Below are positions 6,886-13,290 of a stretch of 13,290 bases of DNA, in pieces (position 1 is the first letter of the stretch; each line of letters opens with the position of its first letter). The position numbers were made by a program, and so were the translations under genes. The stretch is from Campylobacteraceae bacterium (GTDB lineage: Bacteria > Campylobacterota > Campylobacteria > Campylobacterales > Sulfurovaceae): contig JALSHP010000277.1 in the NCBI GenBank assembly GCA_026982175.1, forward strand, positions 1 through 13,290. Direction: 5' to 3'. The notes below the pieces were generated by a model. That model was not told where the DNA came from, did no database searches, and saw nothing but the letters and a program-made list of their open reading frames with translations.

Positions 6886-6951
6886 AAAAAGGTTCGCATG
6901 AAGTGAGTAAAGTTAAATAAGTGCTTATCGTAACCTCATTCTTATGCGAAC
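6886..6951 (-). terminator. Hairpin with T-run ending the yajC-secDF operon
   Basis: On the minus strand, four bases after the stop of the last operon gene, GTTCGCAT (6951-6944) pairs with ATGCGAAC (6899-6892). An inner TGAG/CTCA pairing (6938-6935 with 6907-6904) extends the stem, and the loop contains a further small ATAAG/CTTAT stem. The 3' arm is followed by CC and then five T (6890-6886). This is a rho-independent layout, unusual only for its long, partly structured loop of roughly 27 bases. It separates the sec operon from the double-AAA gene. Confidence 0.65.
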
Positions 6952-6955
6952 TTGA

Positions 6956-7303
6956 TTAAAAGTCCTCTTTTGTCCTAGCACTTTCAACAATAGAAACTAC
7001 CAAGGTATATAAGTTTGCAATAATCGCTCCTGCTACAAGACCTGTAATCAAACCACCATGTGAAGCAGTATTTCCAAATTGAAACATAAAAAATGCAGGA
7101 ATAAGATGCAAGTCTGCTACCAATGAACCTGCTAAAAGTTCAGCTGCCAATAAGTTTCTAACACCTAACTTTAGAATACTAGAGATAAAGTTGATACTTG
7201 CCGCTGCAAAAAGTGCCACGGCTGAATGTTCAAAAAGAAAAGCTACCGATGTCGTGAGTGACATCAGTGCAAAAAATATGTAAAAAACTTTACCCCAATT
7301 CAT
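6956..7303 (-). CDS. Small multi-pass membrane protein downstream of secF (probably DUF6394)
   Basis: A 115-residue, very hydrophobic protein with about four membrane segments (roughly 5-24, 28-45, 52-74 and 85-107), a short basic stretch KLGVR near 45-49 and a charged tail ARTKEDF. From memory it resembles the DUF6394 family found beside secDF in Campylobacterota; I cannot confirm this without a search. Its ATG directly abuts the secF stop codon (no bases between). Its ribosome site AAGGAA lies inside the secF 3' end, 8 bases upstream, so translation is probably coupled to secF. Being the last gene of the Sec accessory operon suggests a membrane role linked to export or insertion, but nothing in the sequence shows one. 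Confidence 0.8.
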   Translation of the reverse strand: MNWGKVFYIFFALMSLTTSVAFLFEHSAVALFAAASINFISSILKLGVRNLLAAELLAGSLVADLHLIPAFFMFQFGNTASHGGLITGLVAGAIIANLYTLVVSIVESARTKEDF

Positions 7304-8275
7304 CTATATGGTTCCTTGTTCAAATTGTGCACGTTGCTTTTCACGCTCTTTTTGGCGTTTTGCAGCAGCGGCTTCTTTCTCTCTAAATTCAGCGACAGAG
7401 AAGTTTAACCACATCAAGATTGGTGATGCCACAAAGATAGAGGAGTATGTACCCACAACCACACCCACTAAAAGCGTAAATGAGAAACCATGAATAATCT
7501 CTCCACCAAACACAAACAGTGTTAAGACCACAAAGAATGTGGTTAACGAGGTTAATGTGGTACGCGATAGCGTATGGGTTACGGACTCATCAATCACCTC
7601 TGACATATTTGGTGACTTAATGGTACGAATCCCCTCACGAATACGGTCGAAGACAATGACGGTATCGTTCAGTGAATACCCTAATATGGTTAAAATAGCT
7701 GCTAAAATTGGCAAGTTAATGTCAACTTGGAAAAGAGCCAACATCCCCATAGCAATGGTAACATCATGTACCAATGCCACAATAGACGCGACAGCAAAAC
7801 GCCATTCAAATCTGAATGATAAGTAGATTAAAATACCAATAATAGAAAAGAGCATAGAGAGTAAACCTTTAGTTTTTAACTCTTCACCCACAGCAGGACC
7901 TACTAAATCCACACGTCTAATCTCAAAAGTACCTGTATCTTTTAGCATCTTTTGCACTTCTACTTTTGCCCCACCAGAGACTGACTTAGAGGCTTGTTTG
8001 GTACGAATGACCAACTCATTGTCCCCCCCAAACTTAGTAACTGTTGCTCCTGCATATTTAGCATCTTTAGCCACAATGGTTCGTACTTTCTCAATGGGGG
8101 CGATGCCCTCATATTTTACTTGAATGATTGTTCCACCTGCAAAGTCAATACCGTAATTTAAGCCTTTTGTAAAAAGAAGTACCAACGAAGCAACAACTAA
8201 AAAGGCTGAAACCATGGCTGTTTTTTTCGCATTTTCCATAAAGCCTATGGCTTTTTCATACTTAAATACTTCCAT
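7304..8275 (-). CDS. secF: Protein translocase subunit SecF
   Basis: SecF forms, with SecD, the inner-membrane complex that uses the proton gradient to pull secreted proteins through SecYEG on the periplasmic side. The 323 residues show the standard plan: a first membrane helix (about 19-37), the YGIDFAGGT motif (41-49), a periplasmic domain with RVDLVGPAVGEEL (121-133), then five more helices starting near 138. The signature GYSLNDTVIVFDRIRE (199-214) contains Asp204, in the place of the conserved aspartate of SecF helix 4. The C-terminal tail is rich in Lys, Arg, Glu and Gln. The ATG overlaps the secD stop by one base (TAATG) and has AAAGGAG (8289-8283) seven bases upstream. Nothing is missing. 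Confidence 0.97.
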   Translation of the reverse strand: MEVFKYEKAIGFMENAKKTAMVSAFLVVASLVLLFTKGLNYGIDFAGGTIIQVKYEGIAPIEKVRTIVAKDAKYAGATVTKFGGDNELVIRTKQASKSVSGGAKVEVQKMLKDTGTFEIRRVDLVGPAVGEELKTKGLLSMLFSIIGILIYLSFRFEWRFAVASIVALVHDVTIAMGMLALFQVDINLPILAAILTILGYSLNDTVIVFDRIREGIRTIKSPNMSEVIDESVTHTLSRTTLTSLTTFFVVLTLFVFGGEIIHGFSFTLLVGVVVGTYSSIFVASPILMWLNFSVAEFREKEAAAAKRQKEREKQRAQFEQGTI

Positions 8276-9870
8276 TATTTCGCTCCTTTAGTAGCTATCT
8301 CTTTGTTAATTCCAAACCAGAATTTCAATTTTTTCTTATCTATCTTAGGTAATAACCATTGGTAAATACCATGTGTTCCTAAAATTGCCGTTAACATTGA
8401 AGCCAAAATACCAATACTAATGGTCAAAGCAAACCCTTTAATAGGACCTGTTCCATAAGCAAAAAGAACTACTGCTGCGATAAGCGTGGTAACGTTCGCA
8501 TCCCAAATTGCCGTAAAAGCGTTGTTATACCCTTGCTCAATGGACTTGGTTAAAGAAGCTCCATTATGTAAAAGTTCACGAATACGCTCATTGATAATAA
8601 CATTTGCATCAACAGCCATACCCACAGTTAAGATAATCCCCGCCATTCCTGGAAGCGTCAGTGTCGCTTCAAACATGGACATAACAGCCAAGATGAGAAA
8701 TAGGTTAGCTACCAAGGCAAGGTTAGAGATAATCCCTGCTGCACCATAGTAAAGCACCATAAAGATAATAACTGCTAAAAATCCAACTACTAGGGCGATG
8801 ATACTCGCTTTAATATTGTCTGCTCCAAGGCTTGGCCCAATACTTCGTTGACTTTCAACTTGAACTGGGGCTAACAAAGCACCTGAACGTAAAGCAATAG
8901 AGATGTCATTTGCCTCTTGTGGGGTAAAAGCACCTGTAATCTGAACATTTCCTCCCCCAATTCTTTGAATAATATTTGGAGCAGTATAAACTTCACCATC
9001 TAAAACCACCGCCATACGTTTACCTACTGATTTTTCCGTAAAGTCACCAAAGATTTTTGCACCTTGACCATTAAGTGAAAAAGTTACCATTGGGCGGTTT
9101 GTTTTTTCTTCATAGCCTACTTTGGCATCAGTAAGCATTGAACCATCTAAGATAGGAACTGAATAAAGAAGATATTTTATCTCTTTGTTTTCCACATCGG
9201 CTAAAATAATGTCGCCATAAGATTTAGCTTCCTCTTCACTCATAGAGTAGACACGGTTTGCTCTATCTTCATCAACAGCCATCATTTGTAAGTGGGCTGC
9301 TTTAGCAATAAGTGCTTTAATACGGTCTTCATCCTCTTGGGTTTTAATACCAGGGACTTCAACCAAAATTCGGTCACTTCCTTGTTTGGCAACCGTTGGT
9401 TCTGCTAGTCCAAACATATTAAGACGATTACGAATGGTCTCAACCGCTTGGTCAATGGCAGCTTTTTCTGTCTCATGAGCTTGTTTAGCTGTTAAAGAGA
9501 GTGCATAGGTCATCCCATTTTTAACCACTTTAGCATCAGCAAAATTTTCAGCCATCATGGCATCTACATTTTTAACATCATCTTCATCTAAGAGTTCAAA
9601 AGTAACTTTGTCACCATCTATTCGTAAGGCATCATAAACAATGTCATCATCTTCTAAATTATATTTTAATGATGTACCCATTGATTTGATTTTAGACTCT
9701 AATGCCACTTCTGTTTTGACAGAGAGAAGCATATGAAGTCCACCTTGTAGGTCAAGTCCAAGGGTAATCTTTTTACCCTCATCACTCTGCACCAAAGAGG
9801 GAATAGAGAAGACTATTCCAAATAAAAATGCAAAGAGAAAAACAACGACTCTATAGTTTAAATTTCCCAT
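8275..9870 (-). CDS. secD: Protein translocase subunit SecD
   Basis: The partner of SecF in proton-driven export through SecYEG. The 531 residues begin with a membrane helix (about 8-26), followed by LGLDLQGG (37-44). A large periplasmic region carries the P1 features RNRLNMFGLAEP (147-158) and ILVEVPGI (168-175), and RSIGPSLG (342-349) marks the approach to the membrane. Five more helices follow from about 355. GMAVDANVIINERIRE (417-432) holds Asp421, matching the essential aspartate of SecD helix 4. The ATG at 9870 lies two bases after the yajC stop. A ribosome site is not strong (AAAAAGG about 13 bases upstream), so coupling to yajC translation is likely. Length is shorter than E. coli SecD but usual for this phylum. 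Confidence 0.97.
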   Translation of the reverse strand: MGNLNYRVVVFLFAFLFGIVFSIPSLVQSDEGKKITLGLDLQGGLHMLLSVKTEVALESKIKSMGTSLKYNLEDDDIVYDALRIDGDKVTFELLDEDDVKNVDAMMAENFADAKVVKNGMTYALSLTAKQAHETEKAAIDQAVETIRNRLNMFGLAEPTVAKQGSDRILVEVPGIKTQEDEDRIKALIAKAAHLQMMAVDEDRANRVYSMSEEEAKSYGDIILADVENKEIKYLLYSVPILDGSMLTDAKVGYEEKTNRPMVTFSLNGQGAKIFGDFTEKSVGKRMAVVLDGEVYTAPNIIQRIGGGNVQITGAFTPQEANDISIALRSGALLAPVQVESQRSIGPSLGADNIKASIIALVVGFLAVIIFMVLYYGAAGIISNLALVANLFLILAVMSMFEATLTLPGMAGIILTVGMAVDANVIINERIRELLHNGASLTKSIEQGYNNAFTAIWDANVTTLIAAVVLFAYGTGPIKGFALTISIGILASMLTAILGTHGIYQWLLPKIDKKKLKFWFGINKEIATKGAK

Positions 9871-9872
9871 AT

Positions 9873-10133
9873 TTACGCTTCTACCTTTTTGTTCACAAAG
9901 GCTTTGTCAAGTTTAACAATGCTTGTGTCGTTCAGTTTGATTTTGATAAAATCTTCCTCAACTTTAACCACTTCAACCAAAAGCCCACCCGCGGTGACAA
10001 TATTATCACCTTTGGTAAGTGCTTCTAGCATAGCAGCGTGTTCTTTTTGTTGTTTTTGCTGAGGTCTAATGATTAAAAAATAAAAAATAGCAAATAAAAA
10101 AATAAGGGGCAGAAATTGTCCTAGTTCTTGCAT
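9873..10133 (-). CDS. yajC: Preprotein translocase subunit YajC
   Basis: YajC is a small inner-membrane partner of SecDF. The 86 residues show the classic layout: a single membrane helix (about 7-22), the cytoplasmic RPQQKQQKEHAAML (23-36), then the small beta domain with GDNIVTAGGL (42-51) and a C-terminal region rich in Lys and Val. It is the first gene of the operon yajC-secD-secF-membrane protein. Its start codon is only 11 bases from that of the divergent lnt, and its ribosome site AAAGGA is one arm of a palindrome shared with lnt. Its promoter must therefore lie within the lnt coding region. A TAAAAT in the minus reading near 10172-10180 is a candidate, but I see no confident -35. Confidence 0.95.
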   Translation of the reverse strand: MQELGQFLPLIFLFAIFYFLIIRPQQKQQKEHAAMLEALTKGDNIVTAGGLLVEVVKVEEDFIKIKLNDTSIVKLDKAFVNKKVEA

Positions 10134-10146
10134 AAAGGAATCCTTT
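10134..10146. promoter_or_regulatory. Palindromic double Shine-Dalgarno between yajC and lnt
   Basis: AAAGGAATCCTTT is an inverted repeat of 6-bp arms around one central base. Read rightward, AAAGGA lies five bases before the TTG start of lnt (10145). Read leftward, AAAGGA lies seven bases before the ATG of yajC (10133). The start codons are 11 bp apart, so both translation signals share this one stretch and each transcript contains the complement of the other's leader. Confidence 0.75.
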
Positions 10147-11425
10147 GAAGTTGTCTATAAAAATTAGCGATTATTTTACCATTAACAACATAACAAGAGG
10201 CTTTTTCATCGCCTTGCTCTCGGCTGGGTCACTCTACTTAGATTGGTTTGGGTTCATAAACTATCTACTCAATACCATTTTGGGCTTACTTAGCTTTTAC
10301 TACCTCTTACAAGCGGACAAAAAAGTGTGGTTTTGGTTTGGCTTCTTCATGGCTACCCTATGGTTTTGGTGGCTCTCGGTAAGTTTTAAAAACTATGGTT
10401 TTGCATGGGCTATTCCTATTGGTGTACTCTTTAGCTCCATTACCTTTGGGCTACTCTTTGCCTTTGTGGGAAGTTTTTCAGAATTTTTAGAGCGTTATCA
10501 TAAAAGTTTAAATCTTCTTTTTAAAGCCTTAGCACTCTTAATCTTTTCTTATATCCATCCTTTTGGATTTGACTGGTACAAACCCGAACTGCTCTTTACT
10601 AACTCCTATATTGGCATTGAAAAGTGGCAGTTTACTTTGCTTCTCTTCTCTTTAGTTTTAAGCATTTATAAAAAACAATTTTTATTTTTGTTGCTTATTT
10701 TGGGAACTTACCCTTATGCCTCACACTTTCAAAAACAAAAAGCCTTAAGCCAAAACATCGTCTTGAGCAATTTTCACATTAATGTTGTTGAGAAGTGGAA
10801 ACCTGAACTACAACAGAAACACATCGGCATGGTTTTTGATACCATTGACCAAGCGATAAAGGAGGAAAAATCTTTGGTCATTTTACCAGAGTCCATTTTT
10901 GCCCTCTTTTTAAACCAACAACCCAAACTTATGGAAGCCCTACTTGAACGCTCACATAAGATTAGCATTGTTTTAGGTTCACTCTATATTGATGAAGAGA
11001 TACCCCGAAACTCTACCTATATTTTTAAAGAGGGGAACTACACCATTGCCAACAAAGTGGTACTTGTTCCTTTTGGTGAATCAAACCCCTTGCCTAAATT
11101 TATGGGTAAAATCATCAACGAGCTGTTTTTCGATGGAGCACCTGACTATGTGGCATCCAAAAAACCTATTGACTATGAAATCAATGGAAAAAAGTTTAGA
11201 AATGCCATCTGCTATGAAGCCTGTTCTGAATCTCTTTATGAGGGAGAGCCTAAAAATATGATAGTCATCTCCAATAATGGTTGGGTTGTCCCCTCCATTG
11301 AGCCTACACAACAAAAGATACTCTTGCAATACTACTCTAAAAAGTATGGGACTACCATTTATCATTCAGCCAATATGTCCAAATCTTACATCATCCAAAA
11401 TGGAAATCTTATAGATGTTAAGTAA
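10145..11425 (+). CDS. lnt: Apolipoprotein N-acyltransferase
   Basis: Lnt adds the third acyl chain to the N-terminal cysteine of lipoproteins at the periplasmic face of the inner membrane, using a phospholipid donor. The 426 residues have an N-terminal half of membrane helices (about 17-35, 40-56, 61-80, 86-110, 123-140, 160-190). A nitrilase-type periplasmic domain follows from about 203. The catalytic triad is visible: Glu249 in ILPES, Lys304 in NKVVLVPFGE, Cys356 in ICYEAC, with VISNNGWV (374-381) after it. It is shorter than the E. coli enzyme, with reduced loops, as is usual in this phylum. The TTG start at 10145 is chosen because of AAAGGA five bases upstream; a second in-frame TTG at 10151 is less well spaced. 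The 3' end overlaps yidD by 11 bases. Confidence 0.93.
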   Translation: MKLSIKISDYFTINNITRGFFIALLSAGSLYLDWFGFINYLLNTILGLLSFYYLLQADKKVWFWFGFFMATLWFWWLSVSFKNYGFAWAIPIGVLFSSITFGLLFAFVGSFSEFLERYHKSLNLLFKALALLIFSYIHPFGFDWYKPELLFTNSYIGIEKWQFTLLLFSLVLSIYKKQFLFLLLILGTYPYASHFQKQKALSQNIVLSNFHINVVEKWKPELQQKHIGMVFDTIDQAIKEEKSLVILPESIFALFLNQQPKLMEALLERSHKISIVLGSLYIDEEIPRNSTYIFKEGNYTIANKVVLVPFGESNPLPKFMGKIINELFFDGAPDYVASKKPIDYEINGKKFRNAICYEACSESLYEGEPKNMIVISNNGWVVPSIEPTQQKILLQYYSKKYGTTIYHSANMSKSYIIQNGNLIDVK

Positions 11426-11735
11426 ATTCTTTTTAATCCCTATTAAAGGCTATCAATATATCTCAAAGATGTTACCTGCTTCTTGTCGCTACTACCCTAC
11501 TTGTTCCGAGTATGCCAAGTGGCAATTTGAGTTTAACAGAGTGGACAAAGCTCTTTTTCAGACGAGCAAACGTATTTTATGTTGCAACCAACTCTTTGCA
11601 GGGGGGATTGATTATCCTGTTATCAAATATAAAAAACCAAATCTTATACTACTACAACAAAATTTAAAAGTGAAGTATTGGATTGTTCCTTATGAAAAAA
11701 AGTTATTTTATATTATAAAAAATTTTAATCATTAA
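11415..11735 (+). CDS. yidD: Membrane protein insertion efficiency factor YidD
   Basis: YidD is a small membrane-associated protein that helps YidC-dependent insertion of inner-membrane proteins. The 106 residues carry the family signature SKMLPASCRYYPTCSEYA (17-34), with the paired cysteines of that motif, and the second conserved region KRILCCNQLFAGGIDYPV, a variant of the usual RLLRCNPFxxGGxDPVP. The tail from about residue 73 is longer than the minimal family core, is basic and aromatic, and is not recognisable. The ATG lies within the last codons of lnt (11-base overlap, different frame), so expression probably depends on lnt translation. No yidC or rnpA is nearby, unlike the common rpmH-rnpA-yidD-yidC order. 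Confidence 0.92.
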   Translation: MLSKFFLIPIKGYQYISKMLPASCRYYPTCSEYAKWQFEFNRVDKALFQTSKRILCCNQLFAGGIDYPVIKYKKPNLILLQQNLKVKYWIVPYEKKLFYIIKNFNH

Positions 11736-11793
11736 CACGTCATTTTAACCATATTTGTGCAATAATCGTGTAAATTATTTATTAGGTAGAAAA

Positions 11794-12798
11794 ATGTTCA
11801 TTACGCTTACTTCCCCCCTTGATATGCACTTACACCTTCGAGATGGAGCGATGCTTCAAACTGTTGCACCCCTTTCAGCTGAAACTTTTGCAGGTGCTAT
11901 TGTTATGCCAAATTTAGTACCTCCTATTGAAACAGAAGAGGCACTTTTAAGCTATAAAGAGCGTATTTTAAAAGCGTCTAATAGTGAGACTTTTACGCCC
12001 TATATGACGCTATTTTTCAAACCCACTTATACCAAAGAGTTTTTGGAATCTCTCAAAGATGAACTTACCGCTATTAAACTCTACCCCGCAGGTATAACTA
12101 CCAATTCAGAGGGGGGCTTAAGTGGCTTTGATGTGGAGGAGTTACGCCCAACACTGACTGCAATGAGTGAGTTGAACATTCCTCTTTGTGTTCATGGAGA
12201 GACCAATGGCTTTGTGATGGACAGAGAAGCTGAATTTTCTTCTATCTATGAAATGTTAGCAAGTAACTTTCCTAAACTTAAAATCATTATGGAGCATATT
12301 ACCACCAAAGAGAGTGTGGCACTTTTAGATAAATTTGAAAACCTCTATGCAACCATTACACTACATCATCTACTCATTACCCTTGATGATGTAGCAGGAG
12401 GAATGTTACAACCTCATCTCTTTTGTAAACCCATTGCTAAACGTCCTGAAGATAGAGCTGCACTACTCAAAGTAGCCCTAGAGGGACACCCAAAAGTGAT
12501 GTTTGGTTCAGACTCTGCCCCCCATCCCCAACATGCCAAAGAAGCGTGTGGTTGTGCAGCAGGTGTTTTTACAGCACCCATTGCCTTACAAGTTTTAACT
12601 GAGCTATTTATGAAGCACTCAAGCGTACAAAAACTACAAGCATTTGTTTCAGATAATGCTCAAAAAATTTATACGAATATTACCGTACCAAAAACAACCA
12701 TTACTTTAGACGAGAGAGCATTTGTGGTACCTGATAAATATGGAGAAGTAGTCCCAATGTACGCAGGTGAAACATTAAAATACTCTATTGTCATCTAA
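11794..12798 (+). CDS. pyrC: Dihydroorotase PyrC
   Basis: PyrC interconverts N-carbamoyl-L-aspartate and dihydroorotate in de novo pyrimidine synthesis. With the start at 11794 the protein has 334 residues, close to the class II dihydroorotase length (E. coli about 348). The two-metal site is complete: His12 and His14 in DMHLHLRDG, the lysine to be carboxylated Lys95 in AIKLYPAG, His134 in VHGET, His168 in MEHIT, Asp240 in GSDSAPH. The ATG at 11794 is preferred over the in-frame GTG at 11755 because TTAGGTAG lies just upstream and homology begins with FITLTSPLDMHLH. The 58-base gap after yidD shows no clear terminator, and I could not settle on a promoter there, so co-transcription with lnt-yidD remains possible. 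Confidence 0.96.
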   Translation: MFITLTSPLDMHLHLRDGAMLQTVAPLSAETFAGAIVMPNLVPPIETEEALLSYKERILKASNSETFTPYMTLFFKPTYTKEFLESLKDELTAIKLYPAGITTNSEGGLSGFDVEELRPTLTAMSELNIPLCVHGETNGFVMDREAEFSSIYEMLASNFPKLKIIMEHITTKESVALLDKFENLYATITLHHLLITLDDVAGGMLQPHLFCKPIAKRPEDRAALLKVALEGHPKVMFGSDSAPHPQHAKEACGCAAGVFTAPIALQVLTELFMKHSSVQKLQAFVSDNAQKIYTNITVPKTTITLDERAFVVPDKYGEVVPMYAGETLKYSIVI

Positions 12799-12814
12799 AT
12801 CCATTAAATCAACC

Positions 12815-12837
12815 TATATAAAGTAGCATCATGCTAC
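12815..12837 (+). promoter_or_regulatory. Possible -10 and stem-loop before cysK
   Basis: TATATAAA (12815-12822) could be a -10 for cysK; no -35 is evident. Directly after it GTAGCA (12823-12828) and TGCTAC (12832-12837) form a perfect 6-bp stem with a TCA loop, about 30 bases before the cysK ATG. There is no T-run, so a pyrC terminator is unlikely in the simple sense. The hairpin would sit at or near the 5' end of a cysK transcript, or act as an operator. Confidence 0.35.
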
Positions 12838-12866
12838 AAAGAACTAAAAGAAAAAAAGGAGACCAC

Positions 12867-13290
12867 ATGGTACATGAAAATATTGAAGGACTTATTGGAA
12901 ATACGCCCTTAGTTAAACTCAACAAACTCTCTGAACTTACAGGAGCTACCATTTTAGGTAAATGTGAGTTTATGAACCCTACCTCTTCAGTTAAAGATAG
13001 AATTGCCATGAACATGATAAACATGGCATTGACCTCTGGCGAGATAGATAAAAACTCAACCATCATTGAACCCACTTCAGGTAACACAGGTATTGGATTG
13101 GCTGCCATTTGTGCTGCTAAATCTTTAAAGCTCGTCCTCACCATGCCAGAATCTATGAGTATTGAACGACGTAAACTACTTACGCACTTAGGTGCAGAGA
13201 TTATACTAACCCCCGCAGCAGAGGGGATGGGTGGGGCAATTACCAAAGCAAATAGTTTAGCCAAAGAGCTAAAAGGTTATGTTCTTCAAC
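12867..13290 (+). CDS. cysK: Cysteine synthase CysK (O-acetylserine sulfhydrylase), 5' part, cut by window end
   Basis: An open frame of 141 codons runs off the right edge, so the C-terminal half is not seen. The enzyme makes L-cysteine from O-acetylserine and sulfide using PLP. Visible parts are IGNTPLVKL (10-18), the Schiff-base lysine Lys43 in NPTSSVKDR, the PLP-phosphate or substrate loop EPTSGNTG (68-75), and TMPESMSIERRKLL followed by LGAEIILTPA, all typical of the CysK group. The ATG has a strong AAGGAG (12856-12861) five bases upstream. It follows pyrC by 68 bases and probably has its own promoter. CysM or a cystathionine beta-synthase-like paralogue is possible, but the motif set fits CysK better. 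Confidence 0.93.
   Translation, partial: MVHENIEGLIGNTPLVKLNKLSELTGATILGKCEFMNPTSSVKDRIAMNMINMALTSGEIDKNSTIIEPTSGNTGIGLAAICAAKSLKLVLTMPESMSIERRKLLTHLGAEIILTPAAEGMGGAITKANSLAKELKGYVLQ

Noticed and set aside
9828..10028. Plus-strand open frame across the secD/yajC junction
   Set aside because: It is antisense to two well-supported genes, with no family resemblance.
11755..11793. GTG at 11755 as the start of pyrC (13 extra residues)
   Set aside because: The dihydroorotase homology and a ribosome-site-like AGGTAG both point to the ATG at 11794.
11736..11793. Promoter for pyrC in the 58-base gap
   Set aside because: Several AT-rich hexamers such as AATAAT and TAAATT occur but none has acceptable -35 spacing or an extended -10.
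12809..13264. Minus-strand open frame of 151 codons at the window end
   Set aside because: It lies opposite cysK, whose motifs are unmistakable; this is a shadow frame.

Overview
The window looks like a chromosomal stretch from a member of the Campylobacterota (the former Epsilonproteobacteria). It is AT-rich by eye. From memory, lnt divergent from yajC-secD-secF, and a DapC-type aminotransferase close to murC, are arrangements seen in Campylobacter/Helicobacter relatives. No genus is claimed. I see no IS elements, tRNA or rRNA genes, CRISPR arrays or phage genes, and no gene-free stretch longer than about 130 bases.

Layout: (1) 132-512, a small secreted protein with four cysteines in its mature part, arranged as two imperfect repeats. 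It has its own extended -10 promoter and is followed by a perfect 13-bp inverted repeat. (2) 611-3679, a plus-strand operon for peptidoglycan precursors: a DapC-like aminotransferase, an unknown acidic protein, and murC, whose start codon overlaps the stop of the unknown gene. (3) 3729-4265, a Uma2-family nuclease-like gene with its own promoter. (4) 4277-6823 (minus), an 848-residue double-AAA protein. Its N-terminal half resembles the second AAA module of ClpA/ClpB; its C-terminal half resembles FtsH, including an M41-type domain. (5) 6956-10133 (minus), the operon yajC-secD-secF plus a small membrane protein, closed by a hairpin and T-run terminator. (6) 10145-11735 (plus), lnt and yidD overlapping by 11 bases. 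(7) 11794-12798, pyrC. (8) 12867 to the window end, the 5' part of cysK.

Much of the window serves the cell envelope. DapC and MurC feed peptidoglycan synthesis. YajC-SecDF and YidD act in protein export and insertion, and Lnt finishes lipoproteins. PyrC and CysK are housekeeping metabolism.

The most unusual item is the double-AAA protein. It has no membrane segment, and three sites expected to be essential are altered. The Walker B glutamate of the first AAA module is alanine. The aromatic pore loop of the FtsH-like module is deleted. The zinc motif HExxH reads RExxH. Together these suggest a FtsH-derived pseudoprotease or remodelling ATPase. The second most interesting item is the Cys-repeat secreted protein. 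The third is the yajC/lnt divergence, where 11 bp between start codons hold a palindrome that gives both genes a Shine-Dalgarno sequence.
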